A stretch of DNA of 64,000 nt from assembly GCF_014385195.1 (NCBI RefSeq), contig NZ_JACRTG010000018.1:248001-312000 (forward strand), read 5' to 3'. Shown here piece after piece: positions 7,942 to 15,890 of the stretch. Source of the DNA: Paratissierella segnis (GTDB taxonomy: Bacteria; Bacillota; Clostridia; Tissierellales; Tissierellaceae). Numbering within the stretch: the first letter of the stretch is position 1; the number at the start of each line of letters is the position of its first letter. A model generated the notes under the pieces. That model worked only from the letters and a program-made list of their open reading frames with translations. It was not told where the DNA came from and ran no database searches. The position numbers and the translations under genes were made by a program.

Positions 7942-8824
7942 ATGTCAACAACTACTTTGAAAATAATAGCTGTAATATCTATGATTATAGACCATATAGG
8001 ATTATCCTTCCCAGATATGCCTGTGATATTTCGCTGGATAGGAAGGATATCGGCTCCTTTATTTATATTTTGTTTGGTATGGGGATTTGAATATACAAGT
8101 AATATAAAGAAATATATTTCCAGGATGTATATTTCGAGCGTTTTGATGGGAATTTTAAATTATTTCATTAGTGTTCTACACTTAAAAAATTCACGACTAA
8201 TCGGTATGAATATATTTCGTGTATTATTTATAATTCTAATTATAGTATGGCTATATGATAATTGGGTCAAGCGTCATCCTAAGCGTTATATATATATCGG
8301 TATTTTTATTATGGCAAATGATATCTGCAATAATGTTATTCTTATCTTTCCAAACAAAGATAAGAGGGGACTTTGTCGAATATATTTTAGCAGCACTTCT
8401 CGGTAGTATGCATTTTTTAGATGGAGGTATATTATATGTAATATTTGGTCTTGGTTTATATATTACTAGGAAAAATAAGATTAATTTATCTATTACCATG
8501 TTTGTATTCCCTATTCTATACACTCTTTTATTTTATTTAAATATCATACCTAGAATATTGGGGAAATTAGGTAGAATGGGATTCAGGGATTTGAGTGAAT
8601 TGTTGGAGATACCATTTATATTTCTGCTTAATTACGTGCCAGGGGGAATAAAAGATAATTCTTTAATGTACGATACATATTATTGGTGTATGATATTTGC
8701 ATTGCCTTTTATGATGTTATACAACGGCAAAAAGGGGAAAGGATATAAGTACTTTTTTTATTTGTTCTATCCACTTCACATAATAGCTCTTTTTTTAATA
8801 AGTAATTTGAATGCATTTATATAA
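7942..8824 (+). pseudogene. TraX-family membrane protein gene, frameshifted
   Basis: Two overlapping frames together make one TraX-like protein. The first (7942 to about 8370) gives MSTTTLKIIAVISMIIDHIG, WIGRISAPLFIFCLVWGFE and several membrane helices; the second (to 8824) continues with QTKIRGDFVEYILAALL, more helices and the C-terminal LFYPLHIIALF typical of the family. The break falls near 8340-8375, where a single missing or extra base would restore a protein of about 290 residues. TraX proteins are multi-pass membrane proteins; F-plasmid TraX acetylates pilin, while the chromosomal Bacillota members have no settled role. RBS GAGGAGG is intact. The shift may be real decay or a sequencing error. 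Confidence 0.75.
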
Positions 8825-8884
8825 ACTCGTAAGTTTGGAAAGTCAATTAATGATGAAACGAATTTATAAATGATAATAAAAATA

Positions 8885-8916
8885 TAAGGGCTCACAGAGT
8901 AAGTTCTTATTTTTTT
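8885..8916 (+). terminator. Terminator after the TraX-family gene
   Basis: TAAGGGCT pairs with AGTTCTTA (two G-T pairs) and is followed by a run of seven T residues. Confidence 0.6.
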
Positions 8917-9016
8917 GACTTCTAATAAAGTAGTTTTTTTAAATTAAACTCTAAATTAGGAATTGCACAAAAATTTCAATGTAATTTAAAACTTATTAAA
9001 AATATTATAAGAAGTT

Positions 9017-9050
9017 TTGTAAGATTCTGGGTGATGTTACATTAGTATAT
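9017..9050 (+). promoter_or_regulatory. Bipartite ECF-type promoter-like element, copy 2
   Basis: TTGTAAGATT, 12 bases, ACATTAGTATAT, almost identical to copy 1 at 7548 including the 12-base spacer (CTGGGTGATGTT against CTGGCTGATGTG). The secreted-protein gene starts 35 bases later. A shared TTGCACAAAA block also lies upstream in both copies. Confidence 0.6.
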
Positions 9051-9085
9051 ATAAGGGATAAATATTAATAAGGGAGGATATAAGG

Positions 9086-9532
9086 ATGATAAAAGTATTC
9101 GTAAGTAAAGTTAAAATAATCTTGTTAGCTGGGATAATTTGCTTGATTTGTTTACCCAGTATTGGGTTGGCAGATAATCAATTTGGGGTAATACCTTTTG
9201 CCAGTAAATATATTTCTTCATATAGTGTAGAGATAGAAGCTAAAGAAAATGGACAAGTAGAGATATACGCAGAACTATTTACTATAAAAAGAGTAGATAA
9301 ATTAGGCTTTGAATATATAAAAATCCAAAAATATGAAAATGGTATATGGAAAACATTAGAAACAATAAATGAAGATGTATATAGATACAATTCAACAACT
9401 GCAAGTTATTTATCTACATATCAGGGGAAGACAGGAGAAACATATAGGGCATTGGTCAAATTTTATGCAGGAGATGGTAGTGGCTCAGACACAAGGATAG
9501 GATATTCTAATTCAGTAACTGCAAAAAGATAG
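9086..9532 (+). CDS. Secreted protein, possibly DUF6147-like
   Basis: 148 residues with RBS GGGAGG. A signal peptide spans residues 1-29 (hydrophobic core IILLAGIICLICLPSIG, then LAD). The mature part is a beta-rich domain of about 115 residues: SSYSVEIEAKENGQVEIYAE, VDKLGFEYIKIQKYENGIWK, then YRALVKFYAGDGSGSDTR. This layout resembles small secreted Bacillota proteins classed as DUF6147; I am not certain of the family. Function unknown; likely at the cell surface or released. Preceded by promoter-like copy 2, so it probably belongs to the regulon of the local ECF sigma/anti-sigma pair. Confidence 0.65.
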   Translation: MIKVFVSKVKIILLAGIICLICLPSIGLADNQFGVIPFASKYISSYSVEIEAKENGQVEIYAELFTIKRVDKLGFEYIKIQKYENGIWKTLETINEDVYRYNSTTASYLSTYQGKTGETYRALVKFYAGDGSGSDTRIGYSNSVTAKR

Positions 9533-9681
9533 TAAACTAACAAAAATGTAATTAGCTTCATAAGGAATTTACACATAATAAATAAGGAGGTGATTTCATT
9601 AAGAACTAGAGTGACCACAAAAGTTGAATGCTAGAGATTAAATGGTGTGGTTGAATTAACAATAGGAAATGGGAGGTTATA

Positions 9682-10224
9682 TTGATGTTTAAAAAATTTC
9701 TAAGTTTAAGTCTATGTATTTTATTAGTAGTGGTAGCATTGCCAAATGCAGGATTTGCTATCGGTGATGATATCAAACTAGAAGATATTGAAATCAATTC
9801 GGAAATAATAAAAAAATATATGGACAAGTATGTTGATGTATCCGTAGATATAAACCCTGAACTTGATATAGGGTATATGATTATAACAACAAGAGGATGT
9901 AAAGACAATGATAATTCTTCTTTTAATATTGAAACTGAACCGATAGGTTCTGATTTGGGGGAAATTACCGATCCTAACTCTTTACCTGAAAAAGAAGCTT
10001 CGGAGGCATTTAATTGATATTTCATTTGGTGGAGAACTAGTAGGAATTGCAGCCTATGGCAATATATTGTATTATATTATTGATTACAGAAACCCTATGG
10101 CTCAATATATGAAGTTTGCCGAAATATATTCATATGATTTTGGGCTAAAAATAAAAAAGAAAATATGTGCCAAATTTTGGGGCTACGAAGTACATGATAC
10201 AAATATATTATTGAAGAAATATTA
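9682..10224 (+). pseudogene. Secreted-protein gene, probably frameshifted
   Basis: The first frame (9682-10017, 111 residues, RBS GGGAGG) has a clear signal peptide ending near AGFA at residue 26 and an acidic mature part with DVSVDINPELDIGYMI. It stops at TGA 10015. The next frame is open without a break from before this point to TAG at 10222-10224, giving about 70 more codons rich in aromatic residues (GIAAYGNILYYIIDY, MAQYMKFAEIYSYDF). The simplest reading is one secreted protein of about 180 residues broken by a frameshift near 10000-10015. The last ten codons (NILLKKY) match the FabF C-terminus because a degraded copy of the fabF end starts there. No family recognised. Confidence 0.5.
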
Positions 10225-10300
10225 GATAAGATCATTAGAATCAAAAATTAAGCGGATTCTAGTGATTTTTTCAGCTGGGAAATATTCTTAATAATAGATA
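10192..10300 (+). repeat. Diverged duplicate of the fabF 3' end and terminator
   Basis: From about 10192 the sequence follows 7351-7460: the codons for ILLKKY, the spacer, the whole terminator stem, and the flank AAATATTCTTAATAATAGATA (7440: AAAGATTCTTAAAATAGATA). Identity by eye is about 75-80 percent over 105 bases. A further shared block, GGGATGCTT, follows at 10347 as it does at 7604. Confidence 0.7.
10231..10271 (+). terminator. Duplicate copy of the fabF terminator
   Basis: ATCATTAGAATC pairs with GATTCTAGTGAT and is followed by six T residues; still a good terminator although part of a duplicated fragment. Confidence 0.75.
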
Positions 10301-10393
10301 AGATACCAATAGCTCTAGTTGGGTAGATAATAAAAACAGGAATAGGGATGCTTAAATTCATTGTTGGGGACACATAAGGGGTGAATCTAATGA

Positions 10394-10780
10394 ATAGAAA
10401 GAACGGGATGGTTGTACCAGACTGCAAAGAATCTAGTAAATAATGCCGTTAGAAAATATCATACAAAAAACAAATATATATATCCTGTAAATGAAAAATT
10501 TGCTTATTTAAATACAACCATTGAAGATGAATTGGACAAGATATATGAAGATGAAATTGATATAGATTATTTAATGTGTGACGTGTTAAAACAACTTAAG
10601 GATAAGGATTATCAGTTTTATGACGACTATTTTATAAAAAATTCAACAGTATGTGAATTGGCGGAAAAGTATAATATATCAATATCTGCAATTTATACAA
10701 GAATACATAGATTAAAAATTAAAGTACAAAAAATAGCTAAAAATTGCATCTTGGATGAAATCAATCAATCTTTGGAATAA
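10394..10780 (+). pseudogene. ECF sigma factor gene, 5'-truncated
   Basis: The visible frame begins IERTGWLYQTAKNLVNN, which matches the end of sigma region 2 in ECF factors (the usual W-L-x-x-I-A-x-N-L segment). Sigma region 4 follows at the C-terminus: LKDKDYQFYDDYF, then the helix-turn-helix VCELAEKYNISISAIYTRIHRLK. About 60-80 N-terminal residues that form the core-binding and -10-recognising part of region 2 are absent, and stop codons (TGA at 10391, TAA at 10388) block the frame upstream. A start at TTG 10412 would have no good ribosome-binding site. The truncation lies next to the duplicated fabF-end fragment, so a rearrangement probably removed its 5' end. The anti-sigma gene downstream is intact. 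Confidence 0.65.
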
Positions 10781-10784
10781 AAAA

Positions 10785-10818
10785 TTGTAAGATTTATTGG
10801 TTAAAGACATTAGTATAT
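10785..10818 (+). promoter_or_regulatory. Bipartite ECF-type promoter-like element, copy 3
   Basis: TTGTAAGATT, 12 bases, ACATTAGTATAT, 4 bases after the sigma stop and directly before the GGAGGG of the anti-sigma gene. The spacer sequence differs from copies 1 and 2, while both blocks are identical. If CATTAG is the -10, transcription would begin just before the ribosome-binding site. Confidence 0.6.
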
Positions 10819-10831
10819 TGGAGGGATTGAA

Positions 10832-11701
10832 TTGAAAGATATAAATGATGAATTTCTAAAAATAATATCAGCAAAGGAAAACAAGGACGCAATAAGAGAC
10901 AAGATGTATAGAAACACATATGAAGAGCTAGAAAAAGACGATATAGATATAGATACGGCTTTAGTTGATGAGTGTATAGAAACGGTAAAGCTAATTGACG
11001 ATATAGAGGATATTCCAGAGAAAAAGATTCAAGAGATGAATAGAAGGACAGAGCAAAGGTATAAACAATTGGAGTCAAAGATAAAAAAGAAAAGACTATT
11101 TATGAAAAATTTCAGAAAAATCGCAGCATCATTTGTTATACTACTGCTTATAACCGGTGTTGTAGCAAGCGCCAATGGATACAACATACTTAAAACGATA
11201 ACTAAGTGGGGAAATGAAATATTTTACTTTAATGTAAAAGGTGATGTAAGAGGTAGGGAAAATGGAAAAGATAATAATAGTGCTAATTTAAACGGACTTG
11301 TAGATAGTAAAATTTATTATAATATAGATGACGCAATAAAAGATATAGCACCTAAACCTATATTACCTTCTTATATTCCTGTAGGATATACTCTAGAATA
11401 TATAGAAAGGACAGACTTAGATAAGAAGGTTCTACTGTCTGTAGTTTATTTGAATCAAAATAAAGAGTTGCTTATTAATTTGAGCATCAATAAAGGTGAT
11501 GAAAATATAAATTATAATTCACTTATAGAAAAAGATTCTTCCGAAGTAGAAATCTATAAAAAAAATAATATAGAACACTATATAATGAAAAATTATGACA
11601 ATATTCAAGGGACATGGGTATACAATAATACAGTATATTTGATTATAGGAGAAATATCGATGGAGGAAACTAAAACTCTAATTGACTCTGTCTATAATTG
11701 A
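10832..11701 (+). CDS. Anti-sigma-type membrane protein with DUF4367 domain
   Basis: 289 residues; TTG start behind GGAGGG. Residues 1-88 are cytoplasmic, charged and helical, suited to holding a sigma factor. A single membrane helix lies at about 93-112 (IAASFVILLLITGVVASA). The outer part ends in a DUF4367-like domain: PKPILPSYIPVGYTLEYIER, repeated beta strands, then GTWVYNNTVYLIIGE and the ETKTLIDSV helix. Proteins of this design sit next to ECF sigma genes and release the sigma on an outside signal. Its partner sigma upstream is truncated, so it may be an orphan or act on another sigma. Its own promoter-like element (copy 3) matches those of the local secreted proteins. Confidence 0.75.
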   Translation: MKDINDEFLKIISAKENKDAIRDKMYRNTYEELEKDDIDIDTALVDECIETVKLIDDIEDIPEKKIQEMNRRTEQRYKQLESKIKKKRLFMKNFRKIAASFVILLLITGVVASANGYNILKTITKWGNEIFYFNVKGDVRGRENGKDNNSANLNGLVDSKIYYNIDDAIKDIAPKPILPSYIPVGYTLEYIERTDLDKKVLLSVVYLNQNKELLINLSINKGDENINYNSLIEKDSSEVEIYKKNNIEHYIMKNYDNIQGTWVYNNTVYLIIGEISMEETKTLIDSVYN

Positions 11702-11742
11702 TAATTTAAGATATTTCGTAATCTTTTGGACTTACGGGACCA

Positions 11743-11997
11743 TTAGACCCTGATGACCTTCATAGCTTTCTCATAATCATCTCTATGAACATAAATATGG
11801 TACTCGTAATCGTATTCAATTTTTTCACCAAATGTAGATCTGTAACTTCTATTGGCGCCAAAAAATTTTGAACCATGAGGATTTACAACTCTATATATAT
11901 ATCTTATTTTATTTAAATTAAGTATTTCTCTACATTTATTAAAATTCTTCATTGAATATCCTATAAAGACTTCTTTTCTATTCCATAAACTAATCAT
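11743..11997 (-). CDS. Small conserved protein, DUF2007-like
   Basis: 84 residues from ATG 11997, chosen because GGAGG is 7 bases upstream; the in-frame GTG at 12003 would be only 2 bases from it. The sequence has KEVFIGYSMKNFNKCREIL, a short basic middle, and YEYHIYVHRDDYEKAMKVI. This alternation of strand, helix, strand, helix resembles the small ferredoxin-like DUF2007 group often seen in Clostridia. Cytoplasmic, no known role. It stands alone on the minus strand, convergent with the anti-sigma gene. Confidence 0.55.
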   Translation of the reverse strand: MISLWNRKEVFIGYSMKNFNKCREILNLNKIRYIYRVVNPHGSKFFGANRSYRSTFGEKIEYDYEYHIYVHRDDYEKAMKVIRV

Positions 11998-12200
11998 TTT
12001 CACACCTCCGGTATGATGAATAGGAACTACTCTAATAATAACATATTTTTAAATCTTTGTAATATTTGCAGTAAAAGCATAACTTTTTTCGTTAATATTA
12101 ATAGGATAAAAATATTTTTAAAAATATTTTTAAAATTGTGTCCCGAAAATGATGTTTAAATCGTTATATATATAAAGAGTATTGGTTGGAGGGATAATTA

Positions 12201-12770
12201 ATGAAAAATAAAATGATACTATTGATAATATTTTTGTTCATTTTAGGTTATCTTGTTGGGTGTGATAATTATTCTATGGAAGAAAAAGAAGTGATAGATA
12301 TCATTAAGAGCTTTTATTCTGTACAATATGAGGCATATTCTAGTTTTACATACTGTGATGTAGAACCTTTCTTGGATATGAATAAGATTCAAAATAAGAA
12401 TAAAGTTATTGCGTTAAAAAGGCTCATAATTGAAAATAAATATTTGGAAGACATGAAATACTGCTATATCGATAAAAATATCTATCCAATAAATTTTATA
12501 ATTAAGAAAATAAATATAAACGGAGATTTTGCCCAAATAGATTTAGAATTGGAATTGGAGGAAGAAAGATATTACCCCGAATTTATATCTAGTGGAGAAA
12601 ATTTATTTGTTTTAAAGAAAATAAACGGAGATTGGAAGATAGTAAACCATGATTATGCAGGTTTTATTAATTTTGAAAAGTCATGTAAGACTTTACAACC
12701 AGATGAAAACGAAGAAAAAATCAAAAGGATAATAGACAATGAATATGGGGAGTCACCTTTTAATATTTAA
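12201..12770 (+). CDS. Putative lipoprotein with NTF2-like fold
   Basis: 189 residues, RBS GGAGGG. The N-terminus has a lipoprotein signal with Cys21 in LGYLVGC. The rest looks like an NTF2/SnoaL-type domain: a leading helix (EKEVIDIIKSFYSVQYEAYSS), then alternating strands ending FVLKKINGDWKIVNHDY, the usual closing strand of such domains. It would be anchored on the outer face of the membrane. The ligand is not evident. Last gene of the accessory block; a terminator-like hairpin follows at 12836. Confidence 0.6.
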   Translation: MKNKMILLIIFLFILGYLVGCDNYSMEEKEVIDIIKSFYSVQYEAYSSFTYCDVEPFLDMNKIQNKNKVIALKRLIIENKYLEDMKYCYIDKNIYPINFIIKKININGDFAQIDLELELEEERYYPEFISSGENLFVLKKINGDWKIVNHDYAGFINFEKSCKTLQPDENEEKIKRIIDNEYGESPFNI

Positions 12771-12835
12771 ATTTCAATGAACCAGTAGGAATTGTAAGTG
12801 AAATAATAAAAATAGGAATAACCAATAATAATTAG

Positions 12836-12875
12836 AGTGTCAATTGAGATAGAAATCTTTATTTGGCACTTTTTT
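12836..12875 (+). terminator. Terminator after the lipoprotein gene
   Basis: AGTGTCAA pairs with TTGGCACT and is followed by six T residues. Confidence 0.6.
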
Positions 12876-12888
12876 ATGTTAATTATGT

Positions 12889-12960
12889 ATTGTGAACTAT
12901 GGATTGTAATAAAAGTAAAAATTTTATTAAAAGAGCGTGAATTGTGCATTGTGAATTGTT
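12889..12960. repeat. GTGAATT-type intergenic repeat, partial
   Basis: Contains ATTGTGAACTATGGATTG and GTGAATTGTGCATTGTGAATTG, the same heptamer array found at several other intergenic sites in the window. Confidence 0.55.
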
Positions 12961-13003
12961 AATACTATGTTATACTATGAATATATATCTTTGGAGGTTT
13001 GTA

Positions 13004-14338
13004 ATGGATTTTTATATACCGGAATTTATCAATACAATTTTAAATGCATTAGAGAATGCAGGGTATCAAGCATATGTAGTTGGTGGGTGTGTTAGAGATA
13101 TGATTTTAGGGAAAACTCCCCATGACTATGATATCACAACCTCTGCAAATCCTGATGAAATCCAAAGAACATTTAAGGATTACAAAACACTTTTGGTAGG
13201 GAAACAATTTGGAACGGTAGTAGTGGTACAAGGAAGAAACAATACAGAAATCACCACTTTTAGATCTGAGGGGAAATATCTGGATGGCAGACGACCAAGT
13301 GAAGTTTTCTTTTCGGATGATGTTTATGATGATTTGAGCAGACGAGATTTTACAATCAATGCCATTGCATATAATGAAAAAGAAGGTATCATCGATCCGT
13401 TTAATGGACAAAAGGATATTGAATGCAAAACAATCCGATGTGTAGGCAATCCAAAGGAAAGGTTTACAGAAGATCATCTTAGGATATTAAGAGCAGTTCG
13501 ACTTTCTACACAATTGGGATTTGAAATCGAAGAAAATACATATAAAGCTTGTAAGGATTTAAGGGGTACTCTCAACGGTATAAGTGCTGAAAGGATAAGG
13601 GAAGAGTTATTCAAAATACTATTGTCAAAAAATCCATCAGATGGAATTAGATTGATGAAAGATTTAAATATACTGGAGATTATAATTCCTGAACTTATAG
13701 ACACTATCAATTTTGAACAAAAAAATCCTAATCATAATAAGGACGTTTTTGAGCATATAATGTGTGTACTGGATAAAACACCTCCTGTGTTGAGCATAAG
13801 ACTTGCAGCATTATTTCATGATATAGGGAAACCTCATACTTTAAGCGTTGATGAAAAAGGCATAGGTCATTTTTATGGGCATGAACGCTTAGGTACCGAA
13901 ATAGCTGAAGAAGCACTATTAAGACTCAATTCTTCCAGAGAATTGATTGATAAAGTAAGTATAATGATTAAGGAACACATGAGTTTTCATAACGATATGA
14001 AGGATAGAGGGATTAAAAGGCAAATAAATAGAGTAGGCAAAGAAGAAATATTTAACCTATTGGAATTGCAAAAAGCAGATAAATTATGCTCCAATGACAA
14101 TGCAGATATTACATTTTTACTTGAAAGAGAAGAAGAAATACATAGAATACTCAATGCTAATGAGCCTTATAAAAAAAATCACCTAAATATTGATGGAAAT
14201 GATATAATAGATTTGGATTTTAAAGAGGGTAAAATTGTAGGAGAGATATTGGATTATCTTTTGGAAAAAGTAATGGAAAACCCGGAGTTAAATGAAAAAG
14301 AAAAGCTGATTGAAATTGTGAAAGAAAAGTTTAAGTAA
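13004..14338 (+). CDS. cca: CCA tRNA nucleotidyltransferase with HD domain
   Basis: 444 residues from ATG 13004, which follows GGAGG by 8 bases; the frame is open further upstream, but that stretch is the intergenic repeat. Class II nucleotidyltransferase: GGCVRDMILGKTPHDYDITT (the active-site Asp pair is in DYD), then RRDFTINAIAYN and DPFNG, the GFEIEENTY-type neck, and an HD phosphohydrolase domain with LAALFHDIGKP at about 265-275. It adds or repairs the CCA end of tRNAs. This matters here because tRNA-Leu at 16872 lacks an encoded CCA. Confidence 0.93.
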   Translation: MDFYIPEFINTILNALENAGYQAYVVGGCVRDMILGKTPHDYDITTSANPDEIQRTFKDYKTLLVGKQFGTVVVVQGRNNTEITTFRSEGKYLDGRRPSEVFFSDDVYDDLSRRDFTINAIAYNEKEGIIDPFNGQKDIECKTIRCVGNPKERFTEDHLRILRAVRLSTQLGFEIEENTYKACKDLRGTLNGISAERIREELFKILLSKNPSDGIRLMKDLNILEIIIPELIDTINFEQKNPNHNKDVFEHIMCVLDKTPPVLSIRLAALFHDIGKPHTLSVDEKGIGHFYGHERLGTEIAEEALLRLNSSRELIDKVSIMIKEHMSFHNDMKDRGIKRQINRVGKEEIFNLLELQKADKLCSNDNADITFLLEREEEIHRILNANEPYKKNHLNIDGNDIIDLDFKEGKIVGEILDYLLEKVMENPELNEKEKLIEIVKEKFK

Positions 14339-14516
14339 TCACTGCAGGATGTCATCCTGAGATGGCAGTATTAACTTAACTAACGAAGGATCTCCTCTTT
14401 TAAGACCTTAAACTCGACCTAAGTGTCAATTGTGCATTGTGAACTGTGAATTGTGAACTGTGAATTGTGAATTGTGAATTGTATTAAGTTGTGAATTGAA
14501 AAAGGGGGTATAAATT
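14339..14516. repeat. Composite intergenic repeat between cca and glmM
   Basis: Begins with a GTCATCCTGAG module and GAAGGATCTC-CTCTTTTAA, then an array of GTGAATT/GTGAACT heptamers (about eight copies between 14430 and 14500). The same two modules occur together at 48780-49080 and 52895-53070. Confidence 0.7.
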
Positions 14517-14520
14517 ATTT

Positions 14521-15864
14521 ATGGGTAAATTGTTTGGAACAGATGGTGTTCGTGGCATTGCAAATAAGGATTTAACTCCGGAACTGGCCTATAATGTAGG
14601 AAGAGCTGGAGCGTATATATTGGCGGAAGGGAAAAAAGGTACAATAGCAATAGGGAAAGACACCAGAGTTTCCGGGGATATGCTCGAAGCCGCATTAATT
14701 GCAGGATTTTGTTCAATGGGACTTGATGTATTGAAGCTGGGCATCATACCTACTCCGGCAGTTGCATATCTAACAAGAAAATATGAAGCTATAGCCGGAG
14801 TTGTTATATCTGCCTCTCATAATCCCGGAGAATATAATGGGATCAAATTTTTTAGCAGTGAAGGGCTAAAGCTTCCCGATGAAGTAGAAGAAAAGATAGA
14901 AGATATAATTTTAAACAATAAAAAGATTGACAACAGACCAATCAAAGATGGTATAGGCAGGGTAATAATTGAAGAGAATGGAGTAAAAGATTATAAAGAA
15001 TATCTTAAAAATACAATAAATGTGGATTTAACAGGCCTTAAGATTGCCATAGACACAGGGAATGGGGCACTTTATAAAATAGCTCCGGAAGTGATAAGGG
15101 AGCTTAATGGACAAGTAATATTGGTAAATAACATTCCCGATGGAATGAATATAAACAAAAAATGCGGGTCAACAAATCCCGAAGTAATTCAAAAACTTGT
15201 ATTGGATAATAACGCTGACATAGGATTGTCTTTTGACGGCGACGGTGATAGAATAATCGCTGTGGATGAAAAAGGACAATTAATAGATGGAGACCATATT
15301 TTAGCTATTTGCGGAACATATCTAAAGGGTAATGGTAGATTAAAGAACAATACAATAGTAGGAACAATCATGACAAATATAGGTCTTGATCTTTACTCCG
15401 AGGAAAACAATATAAATATTGTTAAAACTACAGTTGGAGATAGATATGTTTTAGAAGAAATGTTAAAGTCTGACTATGTAATTGGCGGTGAACAGTCAGG
15501 ACATATTATATTTTTGGAATACAACACCACAGGGGATGGATTGGCAACAGGTCTTCATTTATTGGAGGTAAAACAAGCAAAGAAAAAATCCATGTCGGAA
15601 TTAAATAATCTAATGAAAAGTTATCCTCAAGTCTTGATAAATGCAGAAGTTGATAATCAGTTTAAAAATAAGTATATGGAAGATGAGGAAATAAAAGCGG
15701 AAATCGAAAGGATTGAAAAGTTATTCAAAGGTGAAGGCAGAGTTGTAATCAGACCATCAGGGACAGAAAGCTTAATCAGAGTAATGATTGAAGGGAAAGA
15801 TCAAGAAGAAATAACCAAGATAGCTACAGAACTAGCGACTTTGATTGAGTCTAAATTAGGATAA
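14521..15864 (+). CDS. glmM: Phosphoglucosamine mutase GlmM
   Basis: 447 residues, normal length. It converts glucosamine-6-phosphate to glucosamine-1-phosphate on the way to UDP-GlcNAc for peptidoglycan. GKLFGTDGVRG at the N-terminus, phosphoserine Ser99 in SASHNPGEYNG, metal loop FDGDGDR, sugar motif GEQSGH and phosphate-binding RPSGTESLIRV are all present. RBS AAGGGGG. UDP-GlcNAc is also the substrate of the PseB-type enzyme at 57437, so this gene feeds both wall and flagellar sugar pathways. Confidence 0.97.
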   Translation: MGKLFGTDGVRGIANKDLTPELAYNVGRAGAYILAEGKKGTIAIGKDTRVSGDMLEAALIAGFCSMGLDVLKLGIIPTPAVAYLTRKYEAIAGVVISASHNPGEYNGIKFFSSEGLKLPDEVEEKIEDIILNNKKIDNRPIKDGIGRVIIEENGVKDYKEYLKNTINVDLTGLKIAIDTGNGALYKIAPEVIRELNGQVILVNNIPDGMNINKKCGSTNPEVIQKLVLDNNADIGLSFDGDGDRIIAVDEKGQLIDGDHILAICGTYLKGNGRLKNNTIVGTIMTNIGLDLYSEENNINIVKTTVGDRYVLEEMLKSDYVIGGEQSGHIIFLEYNTTGDGLATGLHLLEVKQAKKKSMSELNNLMKSYPQVLINAEVDNQFKNKYMEDEEIKAEIERIEKLFKGEGRVVIRPSGTESLIRVMIEGKDQEEITKIATELATLIESKLG

Positions 15865-15890
15865 AAATATATATGTATAGGAGTGTAAAA

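Noticed and set aside
9585..9640. AAGGAGGTGAT ribosome-binding site at about 9584 suggesting a lost gene
   Set aside because: No start codon with an open frame of useful length follows; only short frames closed by TAG and TGA are seen.
10381..10443. Frame from GTG 10381 / ATG 10390 as the true start of the sigma gene with a one-base frameshift
   Set aside because: The GWLYQTAKNLV segment in the other frame matches the end of sigma region 2 directly, so a 5' truncation explains the gene better than a shift at that point.
12944..13003. N-terminal extension of the CCA-adding enzyme
   Set aside because: The extra 20 codons come from intergenic repeat sequence, while ATG 13004 has a good ribosome-binding site and matches the family start.
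14430..14500. Heptamer array as a possible CRISPR array
   Set aside because: Repeat units are only 7 bases, directly adjacent without spacers, and no cas genes are in the window.
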